Part shown: in pieces, positions 30,258 through 41,000 of the stretch | How positions within the stretch are numbered: the first letter of the stretch is position 1 | Layout: each line of letters starts with the position of its first letter | Source of the DNA: Eutrigla gurnardus | Taxonomy: Eukaryota > Chordata > Actinopteri > Perciformes > Triglidae | DNA: 64,000 bases | Direction: 5' to 3' | Assembly (NCBI GenBank): GCA_963514095.1 | Contig: OY741273.1 | Span: 14,316,718-14,380,717 of the forward strand | Notes under the pieces: generated by a model | What the model saw: only the letters and a program-made list of their open reading frames with translations | The model's database searches: none | Told to the model about the DNA's origin: nothing | Made by a program: the position numbers and the translations under genes

Positions 30258-31815
30258 GCAACCTAAAAGGGAAGGCCTTGTAGAAGACATCCAGAGGTCT
30301 GGGTCCTGCTGTGTATTTACTGATGATCACAGGTAGCAGGATCTGAAGCGGCACCATGGGCACTGCCAGCAATGCCAGCTGCTCTTTTGGGACTCCAGCC
30401 TCCACCAGCTTCAGGCCCGTCACTGCATCTGCTGCCGAGAAGCCGATCTGAAACACGACGAGAAGACACACACGGGAGACATCGTTCATTCACAATGTGA
30501 TATTCATGGGAAACACTTTCAAAGTTGTGTTTCCAATGGTGAAGCAAATGTGTATCTATTCGTGCTCAAGTACTTTAGCAGTGAGAAGCAGGGCACAGAA
30601 GGTGAAGACTGTGGGCATCTTGATGATAGAGAAGAGCAGCTTGTAGGTTTTCGTGACGCCCTGGGTTTCCACGTGGACTTTCCTCTTCCCTTTGATTTGC
30701 TCATTTTCCCTTTTTATAATGGCTACCAATGTCGTGGAAACCAGGAACACTATTCCCCAAAAGAACAGGAAGTCTGCAGCAGAAGAAGAAGAGAAAACAT
30801 TAGAAAATACATTTTATTGAACTTCCAGCTCTGTTGTCAAGTATCACAAAAACCTTGTGGGCCGAGGGATGAATAGTACCCGACAAGGTGACGATGCCTG
30901 TGTCCTTGGGCTCAAATCTAAGGTATTTGTTGCAGAAGTCGGCCGACTCCAGAGCCAGAAAGAGCACATTCCCCAGGAAGTATCCAGCTGTCTGGCCCAC
31001 GGAGTTGCATGTAGAAGCGTATCCCACATTCTCTCTGGATAACATAGTCAGGGCCCAGCCATCCACAGCTATGTCCTTAGAGGCAGAGGAGGTAGAGCCA
31101 TTGGAGAGCAGGAGATAAAGGAAGACTGTGTGTGTGTGTTACAGTGTTGCCGATCACCTACCTGTGTGGCTGCCAGGAAGGCCAGCATGAAGAAGACTGC
31201 AGTGAGCGTCATCACATTCGGCCCTCCCTCACTGTGCATCAGTGAGTTGACCGTCACAGAGAGGTAGAGCATGAAGAGGCCCAGCAGGTACTGTGTGGGC
31301 ACCAGCCATGACTTTCTGCAGGATCAGGTGGGTGGTTAAAAAAAACATTATCAGGAAGAAGACCAAAAAAAAACCATCAAAATGAGCGGTATACATGCTT
31401 ACCTTCTGCCAAACCTGCTGCAGTAGAGAGCGTCTACCAGTGGTGCCCAGAGAAGCTTGAGACTAAACGGCCAGAAGACGAAGCTGAAGAAGGCTTGGTC
31501 TTTGTAGCTGACGCTCTTACTCTGTAGGATGAGAGGGATGCTCCCAGCCAGTCCCAGGGGAATCCCTTGCAGCACGTATAAGAATAGAAGAAGCATCACA
31601 TTCCCCAGCTCTCCACGGATCCCGGGCCGGACTCTGTGCCTCCTGTCCTCAGAGTCCGACCCTTTGATGAGACCTTCTGCTTCCTCTTCTAGCTCTGGTT
31701 CCGAGGAGCTCAACTCTCCCCCGTCCATGACCCTCACGTTTTCAGATAGGAAGGTGGCACCCACCATCTTCCTTTGCCGGCCGTTCTTTTGCGTCACCAA
31801 ATCGGAGTGCTCCAT
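27235..31815 (-). CDS. slc33a1: Acetyl-CoA transporter 1 (SLC33A1/AT-1)
   Basis: Exons in coding order (minus strand): 31815-31403, 31315-31162, 31075-30880, 30773-30574, 30447-30263, 30133-30016, 27706-27491, 27402-27235. They join in frame to 549 aa, exactly the human length. The protein is a multi-pass ER/Golgi-membrane carrier that imports acetyl-CoA into the ER lumen for lysine and ganglioside acetylation. Diagnostic stretches: LFLYVLQGIPLGLAGSIP after a variable acidic N-terminus, FFSFVFWPFSLKLLWAPLVD, ATQDIAVDGWALTMLSREN across the exon 2/3 junction, IGFSAADAVTGLKLVE, and KVSDPLIGGTYMT with NLGGNWPST. Intron 6 (27707-30015) carries a full Tc1 element. Intron 5 is only 129 bp and mostly a CA repeat. 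The C-terminal 15 residues differ from human. Confidence 0.96.
28001..28057 (-). repeat. tRNA-like SINE fragment
   Basis: On the minus strand this reads GGCACGGTGGTGTAGTAGG... then CCCGGGTTCGATTCC, a B-box motif, which is present twice in tandem. It resembles the 'GGTGGTGTAGTGGTTAGC' head of common fish tRNA-like repeats. It is truncated, lies just outside the Tc1 element and is not a functional tRNA. Confidence 0.45.
28094..28307 (+). repeat. Left terminal inverted repeat of the Tc1 element
   Basis: The outer direct repeat at about 28103-28121 and the inner one at about 28288-28307 share the AAAAGTATTGGCACCC core. In related elements these are the transposase binding sites. The left repeat pairs with the right one, with scattered mismatches. 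Confidence 0.85.
28476..29510 (+). CDS. Tc1-type transposase, intact frame
   Basis: 344 aa from the ATG at 28476 (MEKRKKTKELSED). An in-frame ATG 15 codons upstream exists, but the Tc1-like N-terminus fits the later one. Order: two helix-turn-helix units of the paired-like DNA-binding region (about residues 8-110) joined by a GRPR-type linker reading CGRKRK, then the DDE catalytic domain. The catalytic triad is visible: Asp156 in WSDETK, Asp248 in QQDNDPKH, Glu283 in NPIEHLW, with 34 residues between the last two (DD34E). The glycine-rich motif HGGGSLMFWGCF is present. There is no stop or frameshift. Typical Tc1 transposases are about 340 aa, so this is full length. Activity is not shown by sequence alone. 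Confidence 0.93.
   Translation: MEKRKKTKELSEDLRSKIVRKHGQSQGYKSISKDLNVPVSTVRSVINTFKAHGTVANLPRCGRKRKIDERFQRKIVRMVDKEPRLTSKQVEAILQSEGTTVSTRTIRRRLNEKGLYGRIPRKTPLLTQRHKKARLEFAKTYLRKPQTFCKNVLWSDETKVELFGKRHQHRVYRRKNEAFKEKNTVPTVKHGGGSLMFWGCFAASGTGLLDRVHGIMKSEDYQQILQHNVGPSVRKLGLPQRSWVFQQDNDPKHTSKSTRKWFERKHWRLLKWPAMSPDLNPIEHLWRDLKMAVWRRHPSNLRDLEQFAKEEWSKIPAEHCKKLIDGYRKRLFAVILSKGCATKY
29515..29730 (-). repeat. Right terminal inverted repeat of the Tc1 element
   Basis: This is the inverse of the left repeat, with the inner core GGGTGCCAATACTTTTG at about 29516-29532 and the outer core at about 29704-29721. It starts four bases after the transposase stop codon, so the stop region abuts the repeat. Confidence 0.85.
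29831..29915. repeat. GCTAA-rich tract in slc33a1 intron 6
   Basis: Repeated GCTAAGCTAAATGCTAAG words followed by CATGCTAACA. Similar GCTA-rich words occur in rps6kb1 intron 1 and gmps intron 1. It is a low-complexity pattern without known function. Confidence 0.45.
30198..30257 (+). repeat. (TG)n microsatellite in slc33a1 intron 5
   Basis: A TG run with one TATG interruption. On the coding (minus) strand it is a CA run that begins about 5 bases inside the donor of exon 5 (30263) and fills about half of the 129-bp intron. Confidence 0.9.
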
Positions 31816-32600
31816 GTTGGAACAGTGGGCATCAAACCCGCTGCACCCTCAGCAAATCTGCAGGGGGGGGATAATAGGAGAGCATTGAAGCAGCTTTACC
31901 GACAGCATCTCTCTGAAGACGCCGTGAATATTGACAATGATTTGAATTCCATTGAGATTGTTGTTTTTATTTGGAAGGCACAATGACAGACAGACAAGTG
32001 GTTCATAGCAAGAATAAAGACAAAAAAACAAATTACAATACAATACTGAATAGACAGGTTTGTGTAACACTAGTGAACAGCCAACGTGATGAGTGGAAAC
32101 ACATTCAGTGAACTAGGAGCAGTTAAATATTCTCTCTCTACACACACACACACACACGCACACACGCACACACACACACGCACACGCACACACACGCACC
32201 TGTTAGAGTGTAAAGAAATACACAATTGTGTATGGGGTGAAAGGTGAAGGTTACACTTCCAGAGACTGGAAAAAAAAGATCAAGAATTGCGTTGAATTAA
32301 AAATGAGGATTATTAATGTAAATTAATAGGTCGATCGCTTTTTCAGGTCATATTAAGTATAAACTGGTTGTCCGCAGTGTGAAAGAAGTCATAGTTATAA
32401 TAATAACATAATACTTACTGTCTGGCTGAGTCTCGAACAGGAAGTAATTTAGACTAATTATGGAGTGGATCATTATTGTGTTGACGTAAGGGGCAATATC
32501 GAGTTAAATTCACAAAACTATGAAATACATATTCCCGGGAGATGGATGAGAGAGAGATAAATAATGAAAACACACAAGCGTCAGATGTATTCATGCATAC
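31816..32600 (-). other. slc33a1 5' UTR edge and first intron (inferred)
   Basis: Reading the minus strand, a pyrimidine-rich stretch ending CCCCCCTGCAG at 31860 looks like an acceptor for the exon carrying the start codon, so an untranslated exon should lie upstream. The interval otherwise holds a CA-rich microsatellite at 32139-32199 and AT-rich DNA. Confidence 0.4.
32139..32199 (+). repeat. CA-rich microsatellite with CG interruptions
   Basis: An (AC)n tract interrupted by GCAC units. Confidence 0.9.
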
Positions 32601-32800
32601 CTGGTGATGATGACAGCATGCCAAACACAAGCAGAGACACGGAACACAAACGGCGGGATTACACAGCAAATCATCCGGAAGTCAATTTTATTCTACGATC
32701 GATTAGTCGCAGATCGGCGACATCTCAATGAAGGTAAGAAACACAAGAAGATTACTACCGTTGGGCACAAACAGTTTACATCGGCGAACATCAACAGAGA
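32601..32800 (-). promoter_or_regulatory. Candidate slc33a1 untranslated exon 1 and promoter
   Basis: On the minus strand a donor-like CACCAG|GTATGC is at the 32601/32600 boundary. Upstream is a moderately GC-rich stretch with ETS-like CACTTCCTGG (near 32805-32814) and CRE-like GACGTCG (near 32824-32830). Together with the acceptor at 31860 this fits a first non-coding exon. The transcription start is not defined. Confidence 0.35.
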
Positions 32801-32903
32801 GGAGCCAGGAAGTGCGGCGTGTGCGACGTCTAAATGTGTCCGGCGCCTATAGCTGACGTGTCAGAGCCAACTGAAAGGAGTTCCGCCTCTGTGCTGACAG
32901 GCA

Positions 32904-32935
32904 CGCATACATACATACATACATACATACATACT
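32904..32935 (+). repeat. (CATA)n microsatellite
   Basis: About eight CATA tetranucleotide units. Confidence 0.9.
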
Positions 32936-33118
32936 GTACACCAGTGGCTAGTTATGGTTAGCAGGGCTGTGTCATTAGAGGCTGGAAATACCACACAAAT
33001 AATTACATCAGTTCTGCGAAACGGCCAATTAACCAGCAGAATTAAAAAAATAAATTAACAGAGGCGTGAAAATAAAGTAAAGATACATAATGTAAAAATA
33101 CACCAAGAAAACCTGAGT

Positions 33119-33120
<2 letters not shown>

Positions 33121-33179
<59 letters not shown>
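33121..33179 (+). repeat. (TCA)n trinucleotide microsatellite
   Basis: About 20 perfect ATC/TCA units. The poly-Asp minus-strand reading frame across it is an artefact. Confidence 0.95.
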
Positions 33180-33374
33180 ATCACAGTAAGGCAGACAAAT
33201 GTGTAATTGTATCTGTTAGCAAGTATTTTTGAGTGTAATAGACAATAATTAATGTGTTGCATATTAATTAGGCAAGTGTACTATGTATGCACTTTTAAAT
33301 GACTGGACAATATGAAGTGTATGATGAAAGTTTTGATTTATTAATTCAATCATTCATTCACTATCTATTAAATT

Positions 33375-33375
<1 letters not shown>

Positions 33376-33445
<70 letters not shown>

Positions 33446-33466
33446 GTTAGTAGTAGTAGTAGTAGG
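33376..33466 (+). repeat. (ATT)n then (TAG)n trinucleotide repeats
   Basis: About 22 ATT units to 33444, then a short (TAG)n run to about 33466. The poly-Ile reading frame is an artefact. Confidence 0.95.
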
Positions 33467-33546
33467 ATTTCCTGTTCCTAAACAGAGATGCATTTCAGTA
33501 GCCTACTGGAAAATATAATTTGGTTAACCAAGACATCATTCCCAAT

Positions 33547-33580
33547 TGATTGATTGATTGATTGATTGAATGATTGATTG
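33547..33580 (+). repeat. (TTGA)n microsatellite
   Basis: Tetranucleotide TTGA units with one interruption. Confidence 0.85.
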
Positions 33581-33599
33581 AAAAAAATCAATCTTAATA

Positions 33600-36280
33600 T
33601 TAAGAAAACATTTAATCAATTTAGATAAATAACTCAATATAAAATGAGGGCCACTAAAACTACAATATCATTGCAAAAACCACCTCAAATGTGTTGCCCT
33701 GTTCCATAAAAACAACCTAAGCTGACTTCTTTAAGCCCCTGTCATATTTAAAGACTTAATGTTATTAAACTTTGATTGAGAGCATTGAGGCACTAAAGCG
33801 TGACTTCCAGGTGGTAGTCTGAGGATCCAAATTAGAGTGTACAATAAAAAATTGAGTGAAATCCAAATTAAGAACAAAGTAGGCCACCCACGTTATTCTT
33901 GAGCCGAAACCAAACTCAAACATTCTCCTCCAACAAAAGACATTTTGGTAGTGGTGAATGCCCCACATTTGAGTTAGAGGTAATGAACGACTGCACGCTC
34001 TGTCTTGTGGTTGCTGGGAGTTCATGTGAAGCCGCTTATCCACACAGATGGCATGTGACAACATAAAGGCGTATTTGGATGGATGAGCATGTGATAACAG
34101 GAGCACTGTAACCATGTGAGAGGATGTCAATCGACCGCAAAATGTCAGAAAATGGGAAAATAATATACCTAATTTTCACTCTATATTATTGCACTTATAC
34201 TATGATCATTACCCAGACAAAACGAGAGGATAAGCTCCTTTATAATTCCAACAAACTTCCATATTTAAGTGTTTTTTAAAAATCTGTTTAACTTCTGCTA
34301 CAGCCCCCCAAAAGGCCTCCTATTTTTGTCTCAATTGGTTTGTGGTTATCTGAATAATTGCAAATTTGTTTTTGAATATGCACCAATAAAAGCACAATGT
34401 TAGCTCTTATAACACTGGCTTGAATGATCACATCATGCCATACCTGTCTTGTAGGGATGATCTTTGTTAAAATATACAGTACATGATACACTGAAACTAA
34501 ATGATCAAAACAGAGGGTGATCAGGGGCGCACAGATCAGTTTCACCCTGTGGTCTGTGATGGATTAATCCAACCATGCTCACTGGTTCACCTGGGAGCAT
34601 TCACTGAAGAGGAAGCACTTTAATGGGTTTGTTGGAGTTCTTTGAACACTGGAAATTGACACCTAGCAGCCAAACAGAAATGAGTAGTTTCCACAATTGT
34701 GTTGCAACGTGTTTTTCACTCCATTTTCCACAGGATGGCGCTACCATCGCATCCGAGTGTCTCATTACCCCAGTGCTTCTCCACCTCTATGTACCTTTAA
34801 AACATTTTAAATGGCCCATCGCAGGCGTGTTTATTGAACGTTTGTTTTTACCCCATAACCTGTGAATCATAGGAATAACTCACCAGAATCACTGATCTGC
34901 AGGAGCAGTCGTTCCCAGACCTTTTCAGTCAGGCTGTTTGAAATGTTGGGAAAGATTCTTCAAATTGTAATAGTCTAAAGTCTTATTCCTTTATTGTTCC
35001 CAAATTAATGACAACCATGGACTTTTTTTTGACTTGTCAATGCAGGAAATGCCTGGGCTGGGCTAATAACCTTAATGACTCTGTTCCAGCAATTATCAAA
35101 ATGCAATGCCACATTTAAAAGTGTAATTCAATGTGTGTGATTAGTCCAAAAGGATGCTATGAAAAAGGCATATTCAAGTGCATAACACACTATCCCCTTG
35201 TTATGTTTGCCACCCCCAGGATTAAAATCACCTCAAGCCTTCTGGGACTAATGTCTCTCAGACACTAACCAATCTGTTTTAAAAAAAAATTTTTATTCCT
35301 TTAAAAAAACAAAATCTTTAGAAAACTAAGAAAAACAGATGTTAAAGTCAAAGATGCCAAAGTCCACTTTGACATCTACATAACACTTGAACTTGTGTTT
35401 TTGCTGAAACATTCCTGGAAGCAACTGAAGGTTTCTGAGAGAACGGAATCTTCACATAGAGAAAACAGGGATACCACAACATTATTATTATTATTAGCCA
35501 AATAAAGAAATACATGTCAATGGCACAAATAAAACCACACAATGAACAATGAGCCTGAAGTCATGTTGTAATGTTGTCTGACAAAGATGTGGAAAGAAGT
35601 GGTAGAAAAAACAAGGAGGAGAGGATGTGGACCATCTAGTAGAGTAGTAGTGTTAAAGTACAGGGGGTTCCTTGCACATACTTGCTGCTTCTGCCTGACA
35701 AGAGTCTGAGGTATGAGGCTCTGTAGCGTCATTGTGCTTGTAGATTGTGTATCAAAGTTCTTCATCACAGGACATTTTCCCATAGTGCTGGTTGATATGA
35801 TAACACGTGAGAATTTAGAAATGTTTCAACTGTAAGAGACAGCCTTCCCCTTAATACCTGTTTGTTTGAGGCTATAGTTGCTAATGATTATATTGAATTT
35901 ACAGGATAAAGTACACTTAATATGTCTGATAATTAATTCACTGGGCATTACCAAATTTTTTTTCATATCTAAAGACATTTTTCTCAAATGAATTTCCAGA
36001 AATAAAAGTGTATATTATGATAAATATTAATACTGAAAAATAAAATATGTCAGTATTGTGATGGATCAGGATTTTTTTATTTTAAATGTATGCATTTTCA
36101 TGTTACGTTGGACACCCCCATGGTTAGGGATGGTCTGTATCCTGAGAGAACCCATACCTTACTACACATTAAAAATCTGCATTCAGCAGCTAGCCATATT
36201 TCAACATGGTCAGTGAAATGACAGCGTGTTGTCTAAGTCCAGCCCTCTTGGGGCCACTCTGCCTCACTCTCATTTGGGGG
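33600..36280. other. Intergenic between slc33a1 and gmps
   Basis: AT-rich sequence with short homopolymers. No gene, RNA or clear transposon was recognised in these 2.7 kb. Confidence 0.55.
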
Positions 36281-36535
36281 ATTTAACTTTGTGCTCCACC
36301 CTTGTGATACAGAAGGCGTTTATTTAGTCTGTTCCCGCTGTGGAAGTTATTCCCAGCCGCAGGAGGAGGAGAGCAAGTGACAGCCCGTCCTCGACCCAAC
36401 AACCCAATCTGCTTTTGAAACAGTAGTCGGCGTGCTGAGCCAGTAGCTAACCGGCAGCTCTCCCTCTCTCTCTCACAGTGCGAGACCTGGGACACCGAAG
36501 AGGGGAGCGCTCATTCCACAACACGGCGGTCCTCC
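36281..36535 (+). promoter_or_regulatory. gmps promoter / 5' UTR
   Basis: Base composition switches from AT-rich to CpG-rich just before the gmps start and stays so into intron 1, as at a CpG-island promoter. A (CT)n run lies at about 36462-36475. No TATA box was seen. Confidence 0.45.
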
Positions 36536-37962
36536 ATGGCTCTGTGCAACGGAGACAGCAAGGTCAGTGGAGCGGGGGCGACCCGCTGCTTCGGTCCCGG
36601 GGTAGCCCAGTTCACCGGTACCAAGTGTTAGGACCTGATTTCTGGTGCCGTCCACCCCCCCTCCGGTTAATTACGGCCTGTGTACCCGGGGGGAAAGTTG
36701 AGAGAGCATGCAACGTTACCAGCAGTTCCGCTGTAGAGCAATGAGTACGCTGTTGTGCGCCTGTTGCGGTGTTACATTAACACGCTGCTCCTAGCTGCTA
36801 ACCGCGCAGGATATCTCAATCACGATAAGCACAGTTCTCTCACACAGTTCCCCTCTAGGGTCGGCTGCCTTCGCATTGTGATGGATCCCTCCCCAGGACC
36901 CGTTTGGTCCCAAGCACCGCGTGGGTTTTTTAGCATAGCTCCGCTAACTTAGCCTGTTCCGCTCCCAGGACGTGCTGCTAACATGCTAATGGTGATTACC
37001 ACTGTTTATACTACCTGCGACCTAGCATGCTACACGCGCTACGTGTTAGCTAGCTTTAGCCGGGATGTGCGAATGTGTAAAGGCAGTGCTGCTAACCGAG
37101 AGTGTTTGTGTCGTGGCCGCTTTGGCGTTACGTTACGAAAGTGACATTGAGGTCGTGGATAACGAGTGTATTTCCCCGCCTGCTGTCACACGCTTTGAGC
37201 TAACGGGACGTTAGCTGACAGCTATGCTAACGTCGTCACTAAGCTACGAGGAGCCAACTTGCGGTTAACGTTACCGTCCTGACAAGCGGAGCCTCTGCTG
37301 CTGTGTTATCCGCCGATTTAGAAAGTTTCCTGTGAAACGGTCGAGTTTTTGTATGTATTTTTTTACGTGATTTATAGTGTTGGAGCTGTCGTGATTGCCG
37401 ATGTTTTAACGACAATACGAGAAGTTTGATTTTTGGGTAACAAATCTGAGGTGATGTGTAACGTTTGCACGCCTAATACAAGTTGAGTTTACGGCGGACG
37501 TGTTTAACCAAACCACGTGGGATAATGTTTATCTTTTATTGATAGATAGTACTTAGTCCCCGCATATGTTTGTAACATAAACATCCCAAGATGAACAAAC
37601 GTTTAGTGTCAAAGTGAAACTGTAGACCCTACTCACTAATAGCCTTGTCTTGACTTGTGGGTTTCATGTGATTCTACTGATGGGTTTGACTGGTTACACC
37701 ACGTTTCACGAGAGTGACTTTCTGTCTGCATTGAAACTCACATGTCACATAATCATGTTAGGTCTAATTGAGTCACATTTTCCACGGGGATGTCTGAAGC
37801 GGAACGCAGTTGGGTCAAAGGAGCAGTGGGTTACCTTACACCGACAAAATAGTGTGCTAGACGAAATCAATTGTGTGCAAAAGCAACCATGGGCGTATGC
37901 TTTTATGCCAGCTCAGCTCAACAGAAGCACTTGAATCAAGACAATGTTTTGTTTTTACTGAC

Positions 37963-38001
<39 letters not shown>

Positions 38002-41000
38002 ACAGCTGGAGATCAGCAGCGCAGAGCAGAATGGATCATGTGAGGGGGCGGTGGCGATCCTGGATGCCGGGGCTCAATATGGCAAGGTGATCGACAGACG
38101 TGTGCGAGAGATGTGCGTACGCTCTGAGATCCTCCCTTTGGAGACCCCGGCCTTTGCTCTCCGCGAACAGGGCTACAGGTGAGCACGAGAAGCACATGAA
38201 CCAGAAAGGATGGGTTCTTTTGCTCAATAGCATTGTTACATTATTATGTCAATTAATAAGCCAATCAATTTAGCCTTGATTGTTTTGTCTTTGTTCCCTT
38301 TCTCAGGGCAATCATCATTTCAGGAGGTCCTGCCTCTGTGTATGCAGAAGATGCCCCCTGGTTTGACCCTGCCATATTCACTATAGGAAAGCCTGTCCTT
38401 GGGATTTGCTATGGGATGCAGGTATCTATGCACGCTCATACACGAAGTAAGGCTTTTATAGTGATTAGGTAGACCATCCTTCTTCCACAAGGCCTTTTGG
38501 TCATGGAAACATTTGTGTGACACACATTCAAAAGGAGTCGCTACACTTAAAGTCCCGTCTACTCCAGGCTGCTGTTCAGCTCTCCGAGGCCAGCTGGGAC
38601 TTCACCACCTTCTTCAAGGGCACTTTGACACTAGCTGAGGGAGCTGAGAACATTACTCGCTCAATTTTCCCAGCTTGCCTGTAAAATTAAAACCAGCAGC
38701 CATCAATTCTCTAGCACATTTCTCTAGACAGCTGGCAGTTTAACCATCTATGGAATCACACTGACGTGTCATTTTTGTGTCCATGTGTTAACTCTGGTGT
38801 GTGTGTGTGTGTGTGTTGCAGATGATGAATAAAGTTTTTGGCGGCACAGTACACAAAAAGAGTGTGAGGGAAGATGGAGTTTTCAGTATCGGACTGGACA
38901 ACACTTGTTCTCTCTTCAGGTAATATCACAAGAAAATGAGGTGTGTGTTATGTGCGTCGATGTAAACGGTAGTTAAAATCGGCTTCTCAGAGCCGCACTT
39001 TCTTACACAACTTTGCATGTTCAACTTGATATTCTCTGATATTTGGTGAGAGAACATGGCAGACTGATGAGAAACATACCGAGAGGTTGTAGATGAAGAC
39101 AGAACATATAAAGATAATTGGTGGGGGAACAACATGGTCTGATGCACAATGTGGGGCGATGATTAGTACATGGAAGACGCTGGCACTCTACAGAGGATCT
39201 AGGGCTGGCCAATAGAGCAGATTTATCTTTTTCTTTTTCTGGCCAGCATCCTCCCTTCAGCCGGTGTTTGCGTGTGCATGCAGCTACAGAGGGAGGGTAA
39301 ATGCAGTACACCTGACAAAATTGATCCTATTGAAAATATAATTGAATGTAATCATCCTGACACCCAACCCTTAAAGTGAATATTTAATCAGTCAGCAAAC
39401 TTCCAGTACCATCTCTTCTCTATAATAAAAATGTTGTGAAATGTGTAAAACACAACTGCCGCTCAACAGGTTTGTCCATTCCAGCAGTCACATATTTTCC
39501 TCTGGTTGTTACACAAATACTGCAGAGTCTAAAATAGATTGCTGCAGTCTTTTATTACCATCTGCCCCTCGTATTTAACTCACGTGCACCCAGTGAAAGC
39601 AGGCACACATTTAACTATTATATGCAGCGCTATTGAACACCACACATCTTCATCTGACGTCCGTGAATGTGTTTATCTCATCAGAGGCCTTCAGAAGGAG
39701 GAACTGGTCCTGCTGACCCACGGAGACAGTGTGGATAAAGTTGCTGATGGCTTCAAAGTGGTGGCCCAGTCTGGGAATATCATTGCCGGTGAGCACACGA
39801 GATGAGCTGTGGCCCTCATTAACATAATCTAATATTAGATAAAGGGGCATTCAAAGAGGATAAATGGCTGTTAACAGTCCCTTCCATCGTCTGAATTCCC
39901 CTCCAGGCATTGCTAACGAGCAGAAGAAGCTGTATGGAACACAGTTTCACCCTGAAGTCGACTTGACGGAGGGAGGCATTGAGATGCTGCGTAACTTCCT
40001 CTTCGAGATTGCAGGATGCACAAGCAATTTCACCGTACAGAACCGCCAACAGGACTGCATAAATGAGATCAGAGAAAAAGTAGACAAGTCTAAAGTGCTG
40101 GTGAGTAAAATTACACAAAATCTCATGATATTGTCTGCGTGTGTGTGTTATCCAAACCATTTCAGGGGAGAGAGATTAAAACAAAAGAAAAAAAGACCAG
40201 CAGAAAATATATATATATTTTTTTTAAAGCTATAACGGGAGATAATTTGACTTAAAGTCTGACGCTAAGTGTGAAGTGTAGTAGCTGCTCAGGAAGTGGT
40301 GAAAGCAGCAGCAGCAGTGGGAAGCAAAGTAGAACCAATTAAACTATCAAATTAAACCCTGTTTTATCTGGAAAGAGGTAGTCGACTCCCTGAGCGCCTT
40401 CAAACTGGGCTTCATCTCAGGGGAGTTTGAAGGCAATAAATGAATGTAATAAATGGGTTTAAAGCACAAGATTTATATTTAAAAAAATGATGCAGCCTCC
40501 TGTTTTTTTATTCTTCATCTACAGTCTGAGGGATGCATGCTTCACTATTTTCCCTGTACTCTGTTTAGCTGGTTCCTGCAGTAGCTTTTGGCAATATAGC
40601 AGATGAAACACTTGATAAAGACAAAGAACTAATGCAATGGGATGCTAACATAAAGATGATCCTTTCAGTTGTTTTAGAGCAAGACAGAGTAGCATATCCT
40701 CTCTCCGTAATCCAGCAGGCTCACACATTTAGCTCTAAAGAGGTTGGATGTCGATGCTCGACTATCTGGCTGCACAGTTGGTGACTGTTTCTGATGATTT
40801 ATTCAGGTGCTGCTGAGTGGCGGGGTAGACTCAACAGTTTGCACAGCTCTCCTCAACAAAGCACTTAACCAGGACCAGGTGATAGCGGTTCACATCGACA
40901 ACGGTTTCATGAGGAAGAGAGAGAGTCAGAGTGTGGAGGAGGCCCTCACCAAGCTGGGGATCAAACTGAAAGGTAGGGACCGAAGCCCTGGTGGTTTCAA

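Noticed and set aside
33029..33481. Poly-Asp and poly-Ile open frames
   Set aside because: They are direct translations of (TCA)n and (ATT)n microsatellites.
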